Assembly (NCBI RefSeq): GCF_014205255.1
Contig: NZ_JACHNE010000001.1
Location: 7,812,001-7,876,000 of the forward strand
DNA: 64,000 nucleotides
Direction: 5' to 3'
DNA from: Streptomyces caelestis
GTDB lineage: Bacteria > Actinomycetota > Actinomycetes > Streptomycetales > Streptomycetaceae
In this document: piece by piece, positions 52,048-60,827 of the stretch
Layout: each line of letters starts with the position of its first letter
Position numbering within the stretch: position 1 is the first letter of the stretch
The notes under the pieces: model-generated
The model's database searches: none
What the model was told of the DNA's origin: nothing
What the model saw: the letters and a program-made list of their open reading frames with translations, nothing else
Position numbers and translations under genes: made by a program

Positions 52048-52695
52048 ATGAGCAGTACGAGGTCCGAGTCCCTCACCGGGACCGTGGAACTGCCCTTCCC
52101 GGAGTTCACGGCACCCCCGTCCGACCCCCTGAAGCTGCTCGGGGAATGGCTGACCGAGGCCGAACACCACCACGTCCGCGAGCCCCGGGCGCTCGCGCTC
52201 GCCACGGCCGACGTCCACGGCCGCACGTCCTCGAGGACCGTCGTCGTGAACAGGCTGACCGGCACCGGGCTGCTCTTCACGACGCACCTGGGCAGCCGGA
52301 AGGGCCGGGACCTGGAACGCAATCCGTGGGCCTCGGGGGTGCTGTACTGGCGCGAGACGAGCCGTCAGATCACGGTCGCCGGCCCGGTCGAGCGGCTGTC
52401 CGACGCGGAAGCGGACGCCCTGTGGGCGGCCCGCCCCGTCTTCACGCACTCCATGTCGACCGCGTCACGCCAGAGCGAGCCCCTCGAAAGCCTCGACGAC
52501 GTGGCCGCGCTGCGCGAGCGGGCCGCGCGGCTGGCACACAGCGGGCAGCCGCTGCCCCGCCCGGCGGCCTTCGTCGCCTACGAACTGTGCCCCGACGAGG
52601 TCGAGTTCTGGGCCAACGGCCACGACCGGCTGCACGAGCGGCTGCGATACGACCGGGCCGGTCAGGGCTGGAGCGTCACGAGACTCCAGCCCTGA
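52048..52695 (+). CDS. phzG: FMN-dependent phenazine oxidase (PNPOx family)
   Basis: A 215-residue pyridoxamine-phosphate-oxidase-like flavoprotein that oxidises the hexahydrophenazine condensation product to an aromatic phenazine carboxylate. Motifs: EPRALALATADVHGRTSSRT, the FMN-site stretch HLGSRKGRDLERNP, ALYWRETSRQ-like GVLYWRETSRQI and the C-terminal FWANGHDRLHERLRYDR. ATG 52048 follows GGAGG. With it the set phzB-C-D-E-F-G is complete, enough for phenazine-1,6-dicarboxylic acid and/or phenazine-1-carboxylic acid. Confidence 0.95.
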   Translation: MSSTRSESLTGTVELPFPEFTAPPSDPLKLLGEWLTEAEHHHVREPRALALATADVHGRTSSRTVVVNRLTGTGLLFTTHLGSRKGRDLERNPWASGVLYWRETSRQITVAGPVERLSDAEADALWAARPVFTHSMSTASRQSEPLESLDDVAALRERAARLAHSGQPLPRPAAFVAYELCPDEVEFWANGHDRLHERLRYDRAGQGWSVTRLQP

Positions 52696-52760
52696 CCGTC
52701 CCGACCAGCGATCACCGACCGATGCCCGGGCACCTCATCGATACGGAACGCGAGAACCCC

Positions 52761-54368
52761 ATGCAGGACCCGAACCTCCCGTCCCTCCGATTCCTCCACT
52801 CAGGCTTCCACGCCTCCGCACGACGCCACGCGGACCGCCCCGCCCTGTCGCTCGCCGGAGACAGCTGGACGTACGCCGAACTCGACCGTGTCGCGCGACA
52901 GTGGGCCGCCGCGCTGCTCCGGGTGAGCGCACGGCCGCGCCGCGTCGGCGTCCTCGGTCACCGCAGCCTCGTCACCTACGCGGGTTTCCTCGCGGCCCTC
53001 TACGCGGGCGCGGCGGCGGTGCCGCTCAACAAGAAGTACCCCGCGGCCCGCAACCAGGACATCGTGGAGCGGTCCGGCCTCGACGCCGTCCTCAGCGACG
53101 ACGGAGCCGTCGCCCAGCTCGTCCCGTTGCTGAGCGCCCTGGGCGAGACCCCGCCGGTCCTGCTCCCGGAGACCGACGACGTGCCCTACGGGCTGCCGTC
53201 CGGGACGCGCGTGCTCACCAGGCGCGACATCGAGGGCGGCAGCCTCCTGCCCGAGCCGGTCTTCGGCGACCCCGACGACACGGCGTACCTGCTCTTCACA
53301 TCGGGGTCCACGGGCCGGCCCAAGGGCGTACCGATCGCGCACGCCCACGTCACCTCCTTCCTGAGGGGCAACTCCGAGCGCTACGACTTCACCCCGGAAG
53401 ACCGGTTCACCAACACCTTCGACCAGACCTTCGACCTGTCGGTCTTCGATCTGTTCATGGCCTGGGGCAGCGGGGGCTGCCTGGTGCCCATGGACGGCCC
53501 CGACCTGCGCTCCCCGGTGGACTTCGTCCGCGAGCGGGGCATCACGGTCTGGTTCTCGGTGCCCTCGGTCGCCGTACTGCAACAGCGCGGCGGCGCACTG
53601 GCGCCCGGCAGCATGCCCACACTGCGCTGGAGCCTGTTCTGCGGGGAGGCCCTCGCGGCGTCGGCGGCCGCCGCCTGGCAGGCCGCGGCACCCCACTCCG
53701 TGCTGGAGAACCTGTACGGGCCCACCGAGGCGACCATCGCCTGCATGGCGTACCGCTGGGACCCGCTGCGTTCCCCCGGCCTGTCGGTGAACGGCGTCGT
53801 CCCGATCGGCACGCCGTACCCGAGCATGGAAGCCGACCTTTTCGCCGAGGACGGCAGCGTGGTCCCCGACGGTGCCACGGGCGAGATCTGTCTGAAGGGG
53901 CCTCAGGTCTTCGAGGGGTACTGGCGGGACCCCGAGCAGACGCGGCGCAGCTTCCACACCAGGGCGGACGGCAGGTGGTACCGCACGGGCGACCTCGGAC
54001 GCAGGGCCCCGGACGGCGCGTTCATCTTCCTCGGACGCCTCGACTCGCAGGTGAAGATCCTCGGCCACCGTGTCGAGACGGGCGAGGTGGAGGCACACCT
54101 GCGGCAGCAGGCGGGCGTCGACCAGGCCGTGGTCGTGGCCGTACCGGGCGAGGACGACAGCACCACCGTGCTCGCCGCGATCCTCTCCGGTCCGGACCCG
54201 GACGCCTACGCGATCGAGAAGGGCCTGCGCGACTCCCTGCCGCCCTACATGATCCCGTTCTCGTTCCACCTCGTGGACGACCTGCCGCTCAACGCCAACG
54301 GAAAGGTCGATCGCCGGGCACTGCGTGACCAGGTGCTCTCCGGAGAGCTCGAACCGCTTCCGCTCTGA
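52761..54368 (+). CDS. Stand-alone adenylation enzyme (amino acid-type A domain)
   Basis: A 535-residue single A domain. Core motifs: LLFTSGSTGRPKGVPIAH (A3), TFDLSVFDLFMAW (A4), NLYGPTEATIA (A5), GTPYPSMEADLF (A6), YRTGDLGRR (A7) and LPLNANGKVDRRAL (A10). The code reads approximately DLFFLCLIAK. Asp at the first position points to an alpha-amino or imino acid, and the pattern resembles the proline code DLLYLALVCK used by pyrrole-forming enzymes, not aryl-acid ligases. It presumably charges the small carrier protein encoded two genes later. ATG 52761 is the best start (ATG 52722 is possible). It directly continues the phz operon. Confidence 0.88.
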   Translation: MQDPNLPSLRFLHSGFHASARRHADRPALSLAGDSWTYAELDRVARQWAAALLRVSARPRRVGVLGHRSLVTYAGFLAALYAGAAAVPLNKKYPAARNQDIVERSGLDAVLSDDGAVAQLVPLLSALGETPPVLLPETDDVPYGLPSGTRVLTRRDIEGGSLLPEPVFGDPDDTAYLLFTSGSTGRPKGVPIAHAHVTSFLRGNSERYDFTPEDRFTNTFDQTFDLSVFDLFMAWGSGGCLVPMDGPDLRSPVDFVRERGITVWFSVPSVAVLQQRGGALAPGSMPTLRWSLFCGEALAASAAAAWQAAAPHSVLENLYGPTEATIACMAYRWDPLRSPGLSVNGVVPIGTPYPSMEADLFAEDGSVVPDGATGEICLKGPQVFEGYWRDPEQTRRSFHTRADGRWYRTGDLGRRAPDGAFIFLGRLDSQVKILGHRVETGEVEAHLRQQAGVDQAVVVAVPGEDDSTTVLAAILSGPDPDAYAIEKGLRDSLPPYMIPFSFHLVDDLPLNANGKVDRRALRDQVLSGELEPLPL

Positions 54369-54410
54369 TCCGCCGGCAGCGCCGGTACCCACCCAGGAAA
54401 GGGACGCACA

Positions 54411-55490
54411 GTGAAGGTCGGCGACATACATCTCGCGGGCATCGGTACGTACCTGCCGCAGCGCACGCCCGTGGCGGAAGCGGTGGCCCGGGGCTGGTTC
54501 GAGGCGACCGCGGCGGAGGAGTCCGGCCTTGCCTCCGTCACCATCGAACCCGCCCTCTCCGCACCGGAGATGGCCGTCCGGGCCGCCCGGCAGGCCGTCG
54601 AGCACTCCGGCCACGGCCCCGGCGACTTCGCCGCCGTACTGCACAGCGGTGTCTACTACCAGGGTCCCGAAGGCTGGTCCGCCCCCCATTTCGTTCTGCA
54701 CCGGACACTGGACCGGCCCATCCCCGCCTTCGAGGTGGGGCACGGCTGCCTGTCGGTGCTCACCGCCCTGCGCCTGGCCGCGGACATGCTGCGGCCCGGC
54801 TCGACGAAGGGGGAGGCGGTCCTCATCACGGCGGCGGACAACTTCTCCACCCCGCTGGTGGACCGGTGGAACGACTCGGAGCACGCCGTCTACGCGGACA
54901 CCGGAGCCGCCCTCGTCGCCTCCACCCGCTGCGGCTTCGCACGGCTGAAGGCCGTGGGCTCCCGCTCTCTCCCCGATCTCGAGTCCATGCACCGCGGCGA
55001 CGAGCCGCTGCTGCCTCCCGCGCGGCACCCCGAACGCCCCATGCTCGTCGGACCCCGACTGCGGGCATGGGCCGAGCGGCCCGGCGCCGGCCCGCACGAC
55101 ATGATCAACGCGGTGACCCGCTACGGCGAACTGGTCGCCGAGGTCGCCGACCGCACCCTGGACGAGGCCGGCGTCGACTGGGACGACATCGCCCGTGTCG
55201 CCCACATCGGCTTCAACGAGGACGCCCTGCACTCGCTCCTGCTCGACCCGCTCGGGGTGCCGACGAAGCTCGGCACCTGGGAGTACACCCGCACCATCGG
55301 CCACGCCAGCGTGGGCGACCTCGTCCTGGGCCTGGCACATCTGTGGACCACGGGCCAGGTCGGCAAAGGGGACCACGTGCTGCTCCTCGGGGCCACGGAG
55401 GGCATGGAGGCGGGCTGCGCGGTCGTCGAGATCACCGAGCCGGCCGGCAGTACTCCGGGCGGCGGGACGGAAGGGACGGCGCGGCGATGA
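54411..55490 (+). CDS. KASIII-like acyltransferase / ketosynthase
   Basis: A 359-residue FabH-fold protein. The nucleophile is Cys113 in GHGCLSVLTAL. His265 (HIGFNED) aligns with the FabH His, but the Asn of the GNTSAA motif is replaced: the sequence is GHASVGD (His298, Asp303). A GHxxxxD arrangement is known in KASIII relatives of secondary metabolism such as DpsC and CerJ, several of which transfer acyl groups to oxygen or nitrogen instead of making C-C bonds. It may move the carrier-bound unit onto a phenazine, or extend a phenazine carboxylate. GTG 54411; the stop overlaps the carrier protein start (ATGA). Confidence 0.85.
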   Translation: MKVGDIHLAGIGTYLPQRTPVAEAVARGWFEATAAEESGLASVTIEPALSAPEMAVRAARQAVEHSGHGPGDFAAVLHSGVYYQGPEGWSAPHFVLHRTLDRPIPAFEVGHGCLSVLTALRLAADMLRPGSTKGEAVLITAADNFSTPLVDRWNDSEHAVYADTGAALVASTRCGFARLKAVGSRSLPDLESMHRGDEPLLPPARHPERPMLVGPRLRAWAERPGAGPHDMINAVTRYGELVAEVADRTLDEAGVDWDDIARVAHIGFNEDALHSLLLDPLGVPTKLGTWEYTRTIGHASVGDLVLGLAHLWTTGQVGKGDHVLLLGATEGMEAGCAVVEITEPAGSTPGGGTEGTARR

Positions 55491-55780
55491 GCGGCACACC
55501 GGCCTCAGGGCCCACCGTGACCATCGAGGACGTACGGGACGCCGTCGCCGCGGTCCTGCGGGTGGCGCCCGAAGACGTGGGAGACGACACCGACCTCGCG
55601 GACCTGGGGCTCGACTCGCTCCGCGTGATGCGACTGAGCGGTCGGTGGCGGCGACAGGGACTGGTGGCCGACTTCGCGGTCCTCGCCGCCGAGCCCACCG
55701 TACGTGCCTGGACGCGGTACCTCGCGGGCACGGCGACGGAACCGGACCGCCCCTGGCGGAACGGCGGCTCACCGCGGTGA
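55487..55780 (+). CDS. Aryl-carrier-type acyl carrier protein
   Basis: A 97-residue carrier protein. The phosphopantetheine site is Ser44 in LADLGLDSLRVMRLSGRWRR. The sequence around it, with the RWRRQG helix and the tail VLAAEPTVRAWTRYL, resembles the aryl carrier domain of EntB/DhbB isochorismatases more than PCPs of NRPSs. It overlaps both neighbours by four bases, so it is translated with the KASIII-like enzyme and the FAD oxidase. It probably holds the unit activated by the adenylation enzyme. Confidence 0.88.
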   Translation: MSGTPASGPTVTIEDVRDAVAAVLRVAPEDVGDDTDLADLGLDSLRVMRLSGRWRRQGLVADFAVLAAEPTVRAWTRYLAGTATEPDRPWRNGGSPR

Positions 55781-57156
55781 GCGCGCAGCTTAGGAGCCAG
55801 GTGCGAGGAGCGGTACTCACCCCGGGCGACCAGGGCTTCGACGTCGGCTGCTCGGGCTTCCAGACCGCCTACCGCCACCGGCCCTCCGTCCTCGTGCGGG
55901 TCGCCGCCGCCGAGGACGTGGCGGCCGCGGTGCGGTACGCCGCCGACCGTGAGCTTCCCCTCGCGGTGCAGGCGACCGGCCACGGCCTGACCGTACCCAC
56001 CGACGGCGGTGTGCTCATCGACACCTCGGCGCTGACCGGGGCGACGGTGGACCCGGCGACGCGCACCGCGCGGGTCGCGGCGGGCACGCGCGTCGGCGAC
56101 GTCGTCGACGCCGCCACCCGCTACGGTCTCGCGCCTCTGAACGGCTCCTCCACGGACGTCGGCACGGTGGGCTACGTACTGGGCGGCGGTCTCGGCCTGC
56201 TGGCTCGCGAGTTCGGCTACGCGGCCGACCACGTGCGGTCCTTCGACGTCGTGACACCCGACGGCCGCACCCGGCGGGTGACGCCGGACACCGAACCCGA
56301 GCTCTTCTGGGCGCTGCGCGGGGGCGGCGGCACCCTGGCGGTGGTCACCGCCATGGAGATCGGCCTGGTCGCGGTCAGCAACCTGTACGGCGGCGAGCTG
56401 GTTTTCGACACGGCGCGGGTCCCACACCTGCTCGACGTCTACCGCGAGTGGATCCGCGTCCTGCCCAGGGAACTGACGTCCTCGGTGTCCCTGCTCTCCT
56501 ACCCCGACGTGCCGGCCGTCCCCGTCGCCCTGCGGGGCCGCCATGTGACCCATGTGCGCATCGCGTTCCACGGAGACCCACGGAAGGGAGCGGAGCTGGT
56601 GGCTCCGTTGCGGGCCGCCGGTCCCACCCTCTCGGACAGCGTCGCCGTCATGCCGTACACCGAGTGCGGATCCATCTACCACGACCCGCCGTGGCCGCAC
56701 GCCTACCTGGGGACCAACCACATGCTGCGGGAGTTCGGCCCGCAGGTGGTCCAAGCGGTGCGCGAAGCCGCACACCCGGACGCGCCGGGCCGCCAGGTGA
56801 TCGACATCCGCCACCTGGGCGGGGCCCTGACCGACCCGCCCGACGTCCCGAACGCCGTGGGCCATCGCGACGCCCACTGTCTCGTGCGCGTGCTGTCCCC
56901 GCTGGCGGACACCAGCGAAGACCAGGCACGTGCGGCGCACCGCAAGCTCGAGGACGCGCTGGCACCGTGGCGCGTGGGGCGGTTCCTCAACTTCGTCTAC
57001 GGCGGCCACCCGGACGGCGGCACCGAGGGGACGGCGCACGACGTGTGGGAACCGGCCGACCGGCTGCGCCTGGCCCGGCTGAAGGCCCGCCTCGACCCGG
57101 CGGACCTGCTGCGCTGCACCCTCACCCCGTCGGCACCCACCGCCGTGACCAGGTGA
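55777..57156 (+). CDS. FAD-linked oxidase (berberine bridge enzyme-like), paralogue 1
   Basis: A 459-residue PCMH-type FAD oxidase. FAD-binding elements: RHRPSVLVRVAAAEDVAAAV, the probable flavin-attachment His in QATGHG, and GYVLGGGLGLLAREFGYAAD. The C-terminal BBE segment contains FLNFVYGG. No second attachment Cys is evident, so a single covalent link is likely. Substrate unknown: it could oxidise the carrier-bound unit or a phenazine. Closely related to the protein encoded at 60828. GTG 55777 overlaps the carrier protein stop (GTGA). Confidence 0.88.
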   Translation: MSAQLRSQVRGAVLTPGDQGFDVGCSGFQTAYRHRPSVLVRVAAAEDVAAAVRYAADRELPLAVQATGHGLTVPTDGGVLIDTSALTGATVDPATRTARVAAGTRVGDVVDAATRYGLAPLNGSSTDVGTVGYVLGGGLGLLAREFGYAADHVRSFDVVTPDGRTRRVTPDTEPELFWALRGGGGTLAVVTAMEIGLVAVSNLYGGELVFDTARVPHLLDVYREWIRVLPRELTSSVSLLSYPDVPAVPVALRGRHVTHVRIAFHGDPRKGAELVAPLRAAGPTLSDSVAVMPYTECGSIYHDPPWPHAYLGTNHMLREFGPQVVQAVREAAHPDAPGRQVIDIRHLGGALTDPPDVPNAVGHRDAHCLVRVLSPLADTSEDQARAAHRKLEDALAPWRVGRFLNFVYGGHPDGGTEGTAHDVWEPADRLRLARLKARLDPADLLRCTLTPSAPTAVTR

Positions 57157-57160
57157 CCGG

Positions 57161-59737
57161 ATGACCGCCCGCACGGAGGACGCCACCGACCGGTGGCCGC
57201 TGGTGGACCGGGAAGCGCCGCTCGCCGAGATCGACGCACTCGCCGCGCGCGGCCGCGGCGTCCTGCTGACCGGGCTGCCCGGAACGGGCCGGACACGGCT
57301 GCTGCGCGAGGCGCTCCACCGGTCGGGGCGCTCGGCCGCCGTGGCCGACCACGAGACGCTGCCGACCCTGCCGGAACCGTCCGCCCCGGCCGCCGGACCG
57401 CCTCCGCTCCTGGCCGTCGACGACGCCCACCGGCTGCCCCCGGCGCCCGCGCAGCGATTGGCGGCCCTCGTGCGGCAGGGCCGGATCCTCCTGCTCGCCA
57501 CAGCGCTCCGCGGCGCCCCGCTGCCTGCCCCGATCGCCGAGTTGCGCAGGGAAGAACTGCTCGGATCCGTCGCGACGACCCCCTTCGACCTGGCCGGGAC
57601 CACGCGCGCCCTGCGCGCCAGACTGGGCAGTCAGGTCGCCACCGACACGGCGGCCCGGCTGTGGGAACTCACTGGCGGCAACCCCTTGTTGCTCGCGGAG
57701 CTGGTCGAGGCGTCGATCGCCGACGGCACCCTGCGCCCGGCACAGGGACTGTGGCAGTGGCAGCGGAGCCCCACGGGCCGGCGGCCCGCCGGACGGGTCC
57801 GCCAGGCCGTCGAACGGCTGTCGGGGCCGCTGGACGCGGCGGAGCGGGAGCTGATCGCCCTGCTCGCGCTGGGCGGACCGCTGTCCGAGGAACTGCCGCT
57901 CATCGCCGAGCTGGCCGAGGCCGCGGACCGGCTGCTCCGCCGGGGGGTCGTGGCAGCCGAACCGGCCGTCCGCGGTCGCCGGTTGCGCCTGTCCCGGCCC
58001 CTGAGCGGGCACGTGATCCTCACCGAGTTGCCCCCGCGGCAGGCGTGCGCGCTGCGCGTGCGGCTCGCCGACGCGCTGGACCAGGCAGGAGGCGCCCGTC
58101 AGGAGAAGGCCGCCGTGCTGCTGTCCGTGGCGCTGCGCGTCGACGCCGGCCAGACGCCGTCGGCCGCCCGGTTGCGGACGGCGGCCGAAGTCGCCCTGCG
58201 GCGCTGCGACTTCGCCGCTGCCGAACGGTTCGCACGTCTCGCCCTCGATGACGCCCCGAACGCCGCGCCGGGCGCCGACGCCGCGTCGGCACTGCTGCTG
58301 GGCCGGGCACTGTCGGGGCAGGGGCGCGGCACGGAGGCCGAGGCCGCGCTCGCCGCGGCGGACCGGCACAGCGGCGACGTACTTGCCGCCCGGGTGCGCA
58401 ACCTGGCCTGGACGATGCGTCGTGTCGAGGCGGCCGCCGCCCTCGCCGAGCGCGTCCCGGACCGGTCGGGCCGCCTCCTGCGGGCGACCGTCGGGCTGCT
58501 GCGGGACCGCATGGGCGACGTGGCCGGGAGCGGGGAGACCGCGCCGCGCGAGGCCTCCGGCTCATGGGCGGCGCGGTCCTGTGCCCCCATCGCCGCCTTC
58601 GCGCGCGTGGAGACGGAAGGCAGCGCGGCCGCTTCGGCCTTGCTGGAGCGGTGCCGCCAGGTGGAGAACCGGACCGAGCACGACCGGATCATGTACGCGG
58701 CGGTCGGCGCGTACATCGCCGTCGAGGCCGGTGACGACCCCGGCCTGCGCCACCACCTGGACAGGCTGCGCCGTACGGCCGCTCCCTACGATCAGCGGGT
58801 CCGGGTGTGGGGGGAAGCCGTCGAGGCGCGTGCCCACCGGGCCGGCTGCCGGCTGCCGGAAGCCGTCGCGCTGCTGCGGCGGGCCGCTGCCGCTCCGGAG
58901 GGCCAGGACTGGTTCACCACCCGGCCCTGGCTCCTGGCGCAGCTCGCGGGCGCGCTGGCCGAGTCGGGGCAGCACACAGAAGCGGTCCGCACCCTGATCG
59001 AGGTGCGGGTCGCGGTCCGCCGGACACCGCGCTACCCGCTCGCGGAGGACCACATCGCGCTGGAGGAGGCCCGTGTCCTGGGCCGGTCGGGTGATGTACC
59101 GGGGGCCCTGCGCCGTGCCGAGGAGGTGGCGCGGCGCTCGGCCGCCGCCGGGCGGAAGGCCACGGCCCTGGCGGCCCTGCACCTGCTGGCCCGGCTGGGC
59201 CGAGCGGCTGCCGCCGCCGAACTGCTGGACGCCCTCGGTGTCGCGGTGCGCTGCCCGGTCGGCGAACTGCGCGCCCTGCACGTGCGGGCCCTGGCTGCCC
59301 GGGATGCCGCGCACCTCGACGACCTGGCCGACCGGTTCGCCCGGCTCGGCCGGTTTCCCCTCGCGGCGGAGTGCGCGAGCCAGGCGCACCGGCTGAGCCG
59401 GGACGCGGGCCGGCACCGGGCCGCCCGGGCCTCTCTCGCGGCGTGCCGCGGCCATCTCGCCGCCACGGTCGGCACGGAACTGCCCGGCTGGGCCGTCTCC
59501 TCCGGCCCCTCCGCACCGGCACGCCGGCTCCCACTCACCGCGCGCGAGCACCAGACGGCGAGCCTGGCGGCGTCCGGGCTGGACAACCTGGAGATCGCGC
59601 GGCGGCTGTCGGTCTCGGTCCGTACCGTCGAGAACCATCTGTACCGGGCCTACGGCAAGCTCGGCATCACCTCGCGGGCGGAACTGGGCGGGCACGTCGA
59701 GGCGCGGACCGGGCTCGCTCAGCCGCTGGCCGGGTAG
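57161..59737 (+). CDS. Large LuxR-family (LAL-like) transcriptional regulator
   Basis: An 858-residue regulator: N-terminal ATPase-like domain (about 15-230), a long helical TPR-like middle, and a C-terminal LuxR helix-turn-helix (about 790-850, LTAREHQTASLAASGLDNLE and IARRLSVSVRTVENHLYRAY). The P-loop reads GLPGTGRTRLL, with Arg in place of the Walker A Lys; the Walker B-like LLAVDDAHRLP is kept. It starts four bases after the FAD oxidase stop, so it ends the phz operon and likely activates it (pathway-specific regulator). No TTA codon seen. The 3' end overlaps the convergent WYL gene by 19 bases. Confidence 0.9.
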   Translation: MTARTEDATDRWPLVDREAPLAEIDALAARGRGVLLTGLPGTGRTRLLREALHRSGRSAAVADHETLPTLPEPSAPAAGPPPLLAVDDAHRLPPAPAQRLAALVRQGRILLLATALRGAPLPAPIAELRREELLGSVATTPFDLAGTTRALRARLGSQVATDTAARLWELTGGNPLLLAELVEASIADGTLRPAQGLWQWQRSPTGRRPAGRVRQAVERLSGPLDAAERELIALLALGGPLSEELPLIAELAEAADRLLRRGVVAAEPAVRGRRLRLSRPLSGHVILTELPPRQACALRVRLADALDQAGGARQEKAAVLLSVALRVDAGQTPSAARLRTAAEVALRRCDFAAAERFARLALDDAPNAAPGADAASALLLGRALSGQGRGTEAEAALAAADRHSGDVLAARVRNLAWTMRRVEAAAALAERVPDRSGRLLRATVGLLRDRMGDVAGSGETAPREASGSWAARSCAPIAAFARVETEGSAAASALLERCRQVENRTEHDRIMYAAVGAYIAVEAGDDPGLRHHLDRLRRTAAPYDQRVRVWGEAVEARAHRAGCRLPEAVALLRRAAAAPEGQDWFTTRPWLLAQLAGALAESGQHTEAVRTLIEVRVAVRRTPRYPLAEDHIALEEARVLGRSGDVPGALRRAEEVARRSAAAGRKATALAALHLLARLGRAAAAAELLDALGVAVRCPVGELRALHVRALAARDAAHLDDLADRFARLGRFPLAAECASQAHRLSRDAGRHRAARASLAACRGHLAATVGTELPGWAVSSGPSAPARRLPLTAREHQTASLAASGLDNLEIARRLSVSVRTVENHLYRAYGKLGITSRAELGGHVEARTGLAQPLAG

Positions 59738-60738
59738 AGCTCGGCGAGAGCGGCGATCATCCGGGAGATCGCCTCGACCGCCTCCGGCGGATCCAGCACC
59801 TCGACGTCGGTCCCGAACTGGAGCAACTGGCAGACGGCGGCCGGCACCGGGTAGTCCAGCTCGACCGTGAGCCATTCGGTGTCCGCCTCCGCGGCGCTGT
59901 CGGTGTCCGCCGGCGCCGGGGGCTGCGTGGCCGGCTCGGGCGCCCCGACGACTCCGCGGAAGTTCGCGCGGGCGAGCCTCTGCAGCATGTCCAGGCGCCG
60001 GCGCCTGACCCGGGCCCGGACCACGATCCCCGGCTCGCGGTTCTCCACCCGCCGCCGCAGTTCCTCCCACACCCGCACCAGTTGCATCCCCTCCCGGCGG
60101 CGTACGGGCTCGGTGGTCACGGCGACGCCCCCGAGCCGGTCGGTACGGAACAGCTGCGCCTGCCCGGCGTGGTCGGCGACGAGGTACCAGGTGCCCGCCT
60201 TGGACACCAGTCCGTACGGATCGACGGTGTAGGTGTGCACCGAGGTGCTGCCGCTGTGCCGGTAGGCGATGCGCAGCCGGCGGTCGGCGAGGACGGCGTC
60301 GTACAGCTCGTCCATGCCGGACGCGTCCTGCCGCGGCCCCGAGAGCCAGCCGTCCGGGTCGATCAGCAGCCGCCGGCTGGTCAGTTCGGCCACCGGCCGG
60401 TGTGGCGCGGGCAGCGCGGCCATCATCTTGCGCAGGGCGGAGCCCATCGCCTGGTCCAGCCCCAGCGCCGAGTGCGCGCTCTGGCCCACGAGGACGAACA
60501 GGGCCCTCGCCTCGTCGCGGGTCAGCCCGGTCATGTCCGTGCGGAATCCGGGCAGCAGACGGATGCCCCCGTACCGGCCGCGCTCGGCGTACACCGGGAC
60601 ACCGGCCGCCGACAGGGCCTCGACGTCGCGGTACACCGTGCGCACCGAGACCTCCAGGCGGTCGGCGAGTTCGCTGGCCGGAACCAGGTCCCGGTGCTGG
60701 AGCAACAACAGGATGGACAGCAGTCGGTCGGACTTCAC
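59719..60738 (-). CDS. WYL-domain DeoR-like transcriptional regulator
   Basis: A 339-residue protein: an N-terminal helix-turn-helix (LLSILLLLQHRDLVPASELA and EVSVRTVYRDVEALSAAGVP), then GRYGGIRLLPGF and a WYL domain with GTWYLVADHAGQAQLFRTDR and the C-terminal WCX region. WYL regulators sense small ligands or nucleic acids. GTG 60738 has GGAAGGG upstream; the longer frame is not used. It is divergent from the second FAD oxidase gene, with a perfect inverted repeat between them, so it probably represses that gene and itself. Confidence 0.88.
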   Translation of the reverse strand: MKSDRLLSILLLLQHRDLVPASELADRLEVSVRTVYRDVEALSAAGVPVYAERGRYGGIRLLPGFRTDMTGLTRDEARALFVLVGQSAHSALGLDQAMGSALRKMMAALPAPHRPVAELTSRRLLIDPDGWLSGPRQDASGMDELYDAVLADRRLRIAYRHSGSTSVHTYTVDPYGLVSKAGTWYLVADHAGQAQLFRTDRLGGVAVTTEPVRRREGMQLVRVWEELRRRVENREPGIVVRARVRRRRLDMLQRLARANFRGVVGAPEPATQPPAPADTDSAAEADTEWLTVELDYPVPAAVCQLLQFGTDVEVLDPPEAVEAISRMIAALAELYPASG

Positions 60739-60757
60739 CCTTCCGAGTGTCGGGCAT

Positions 60758-60778
60758 ACCTGACGGTGGCTGTCAGGT
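60758..60778. promoter_or_regulatory. Inverted repeat ACCTGAC-N7-GTCAGGT, candidate WYL operator
   Basis: Perfect seven-base arms (60758-60764 and 60772-60778) in the 89-base gap between the divergent WYL regulator and FAD oxidase genes. Position and symmetry fit an operator for a dimeric regulator that controls both promoters. Confidence 0.65.
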
Positions 60779-60827
60779 TTCGGTCTGAGGATGACGCGTG
60801 CCGGTACGAACCGAAACGGAGAATTCT

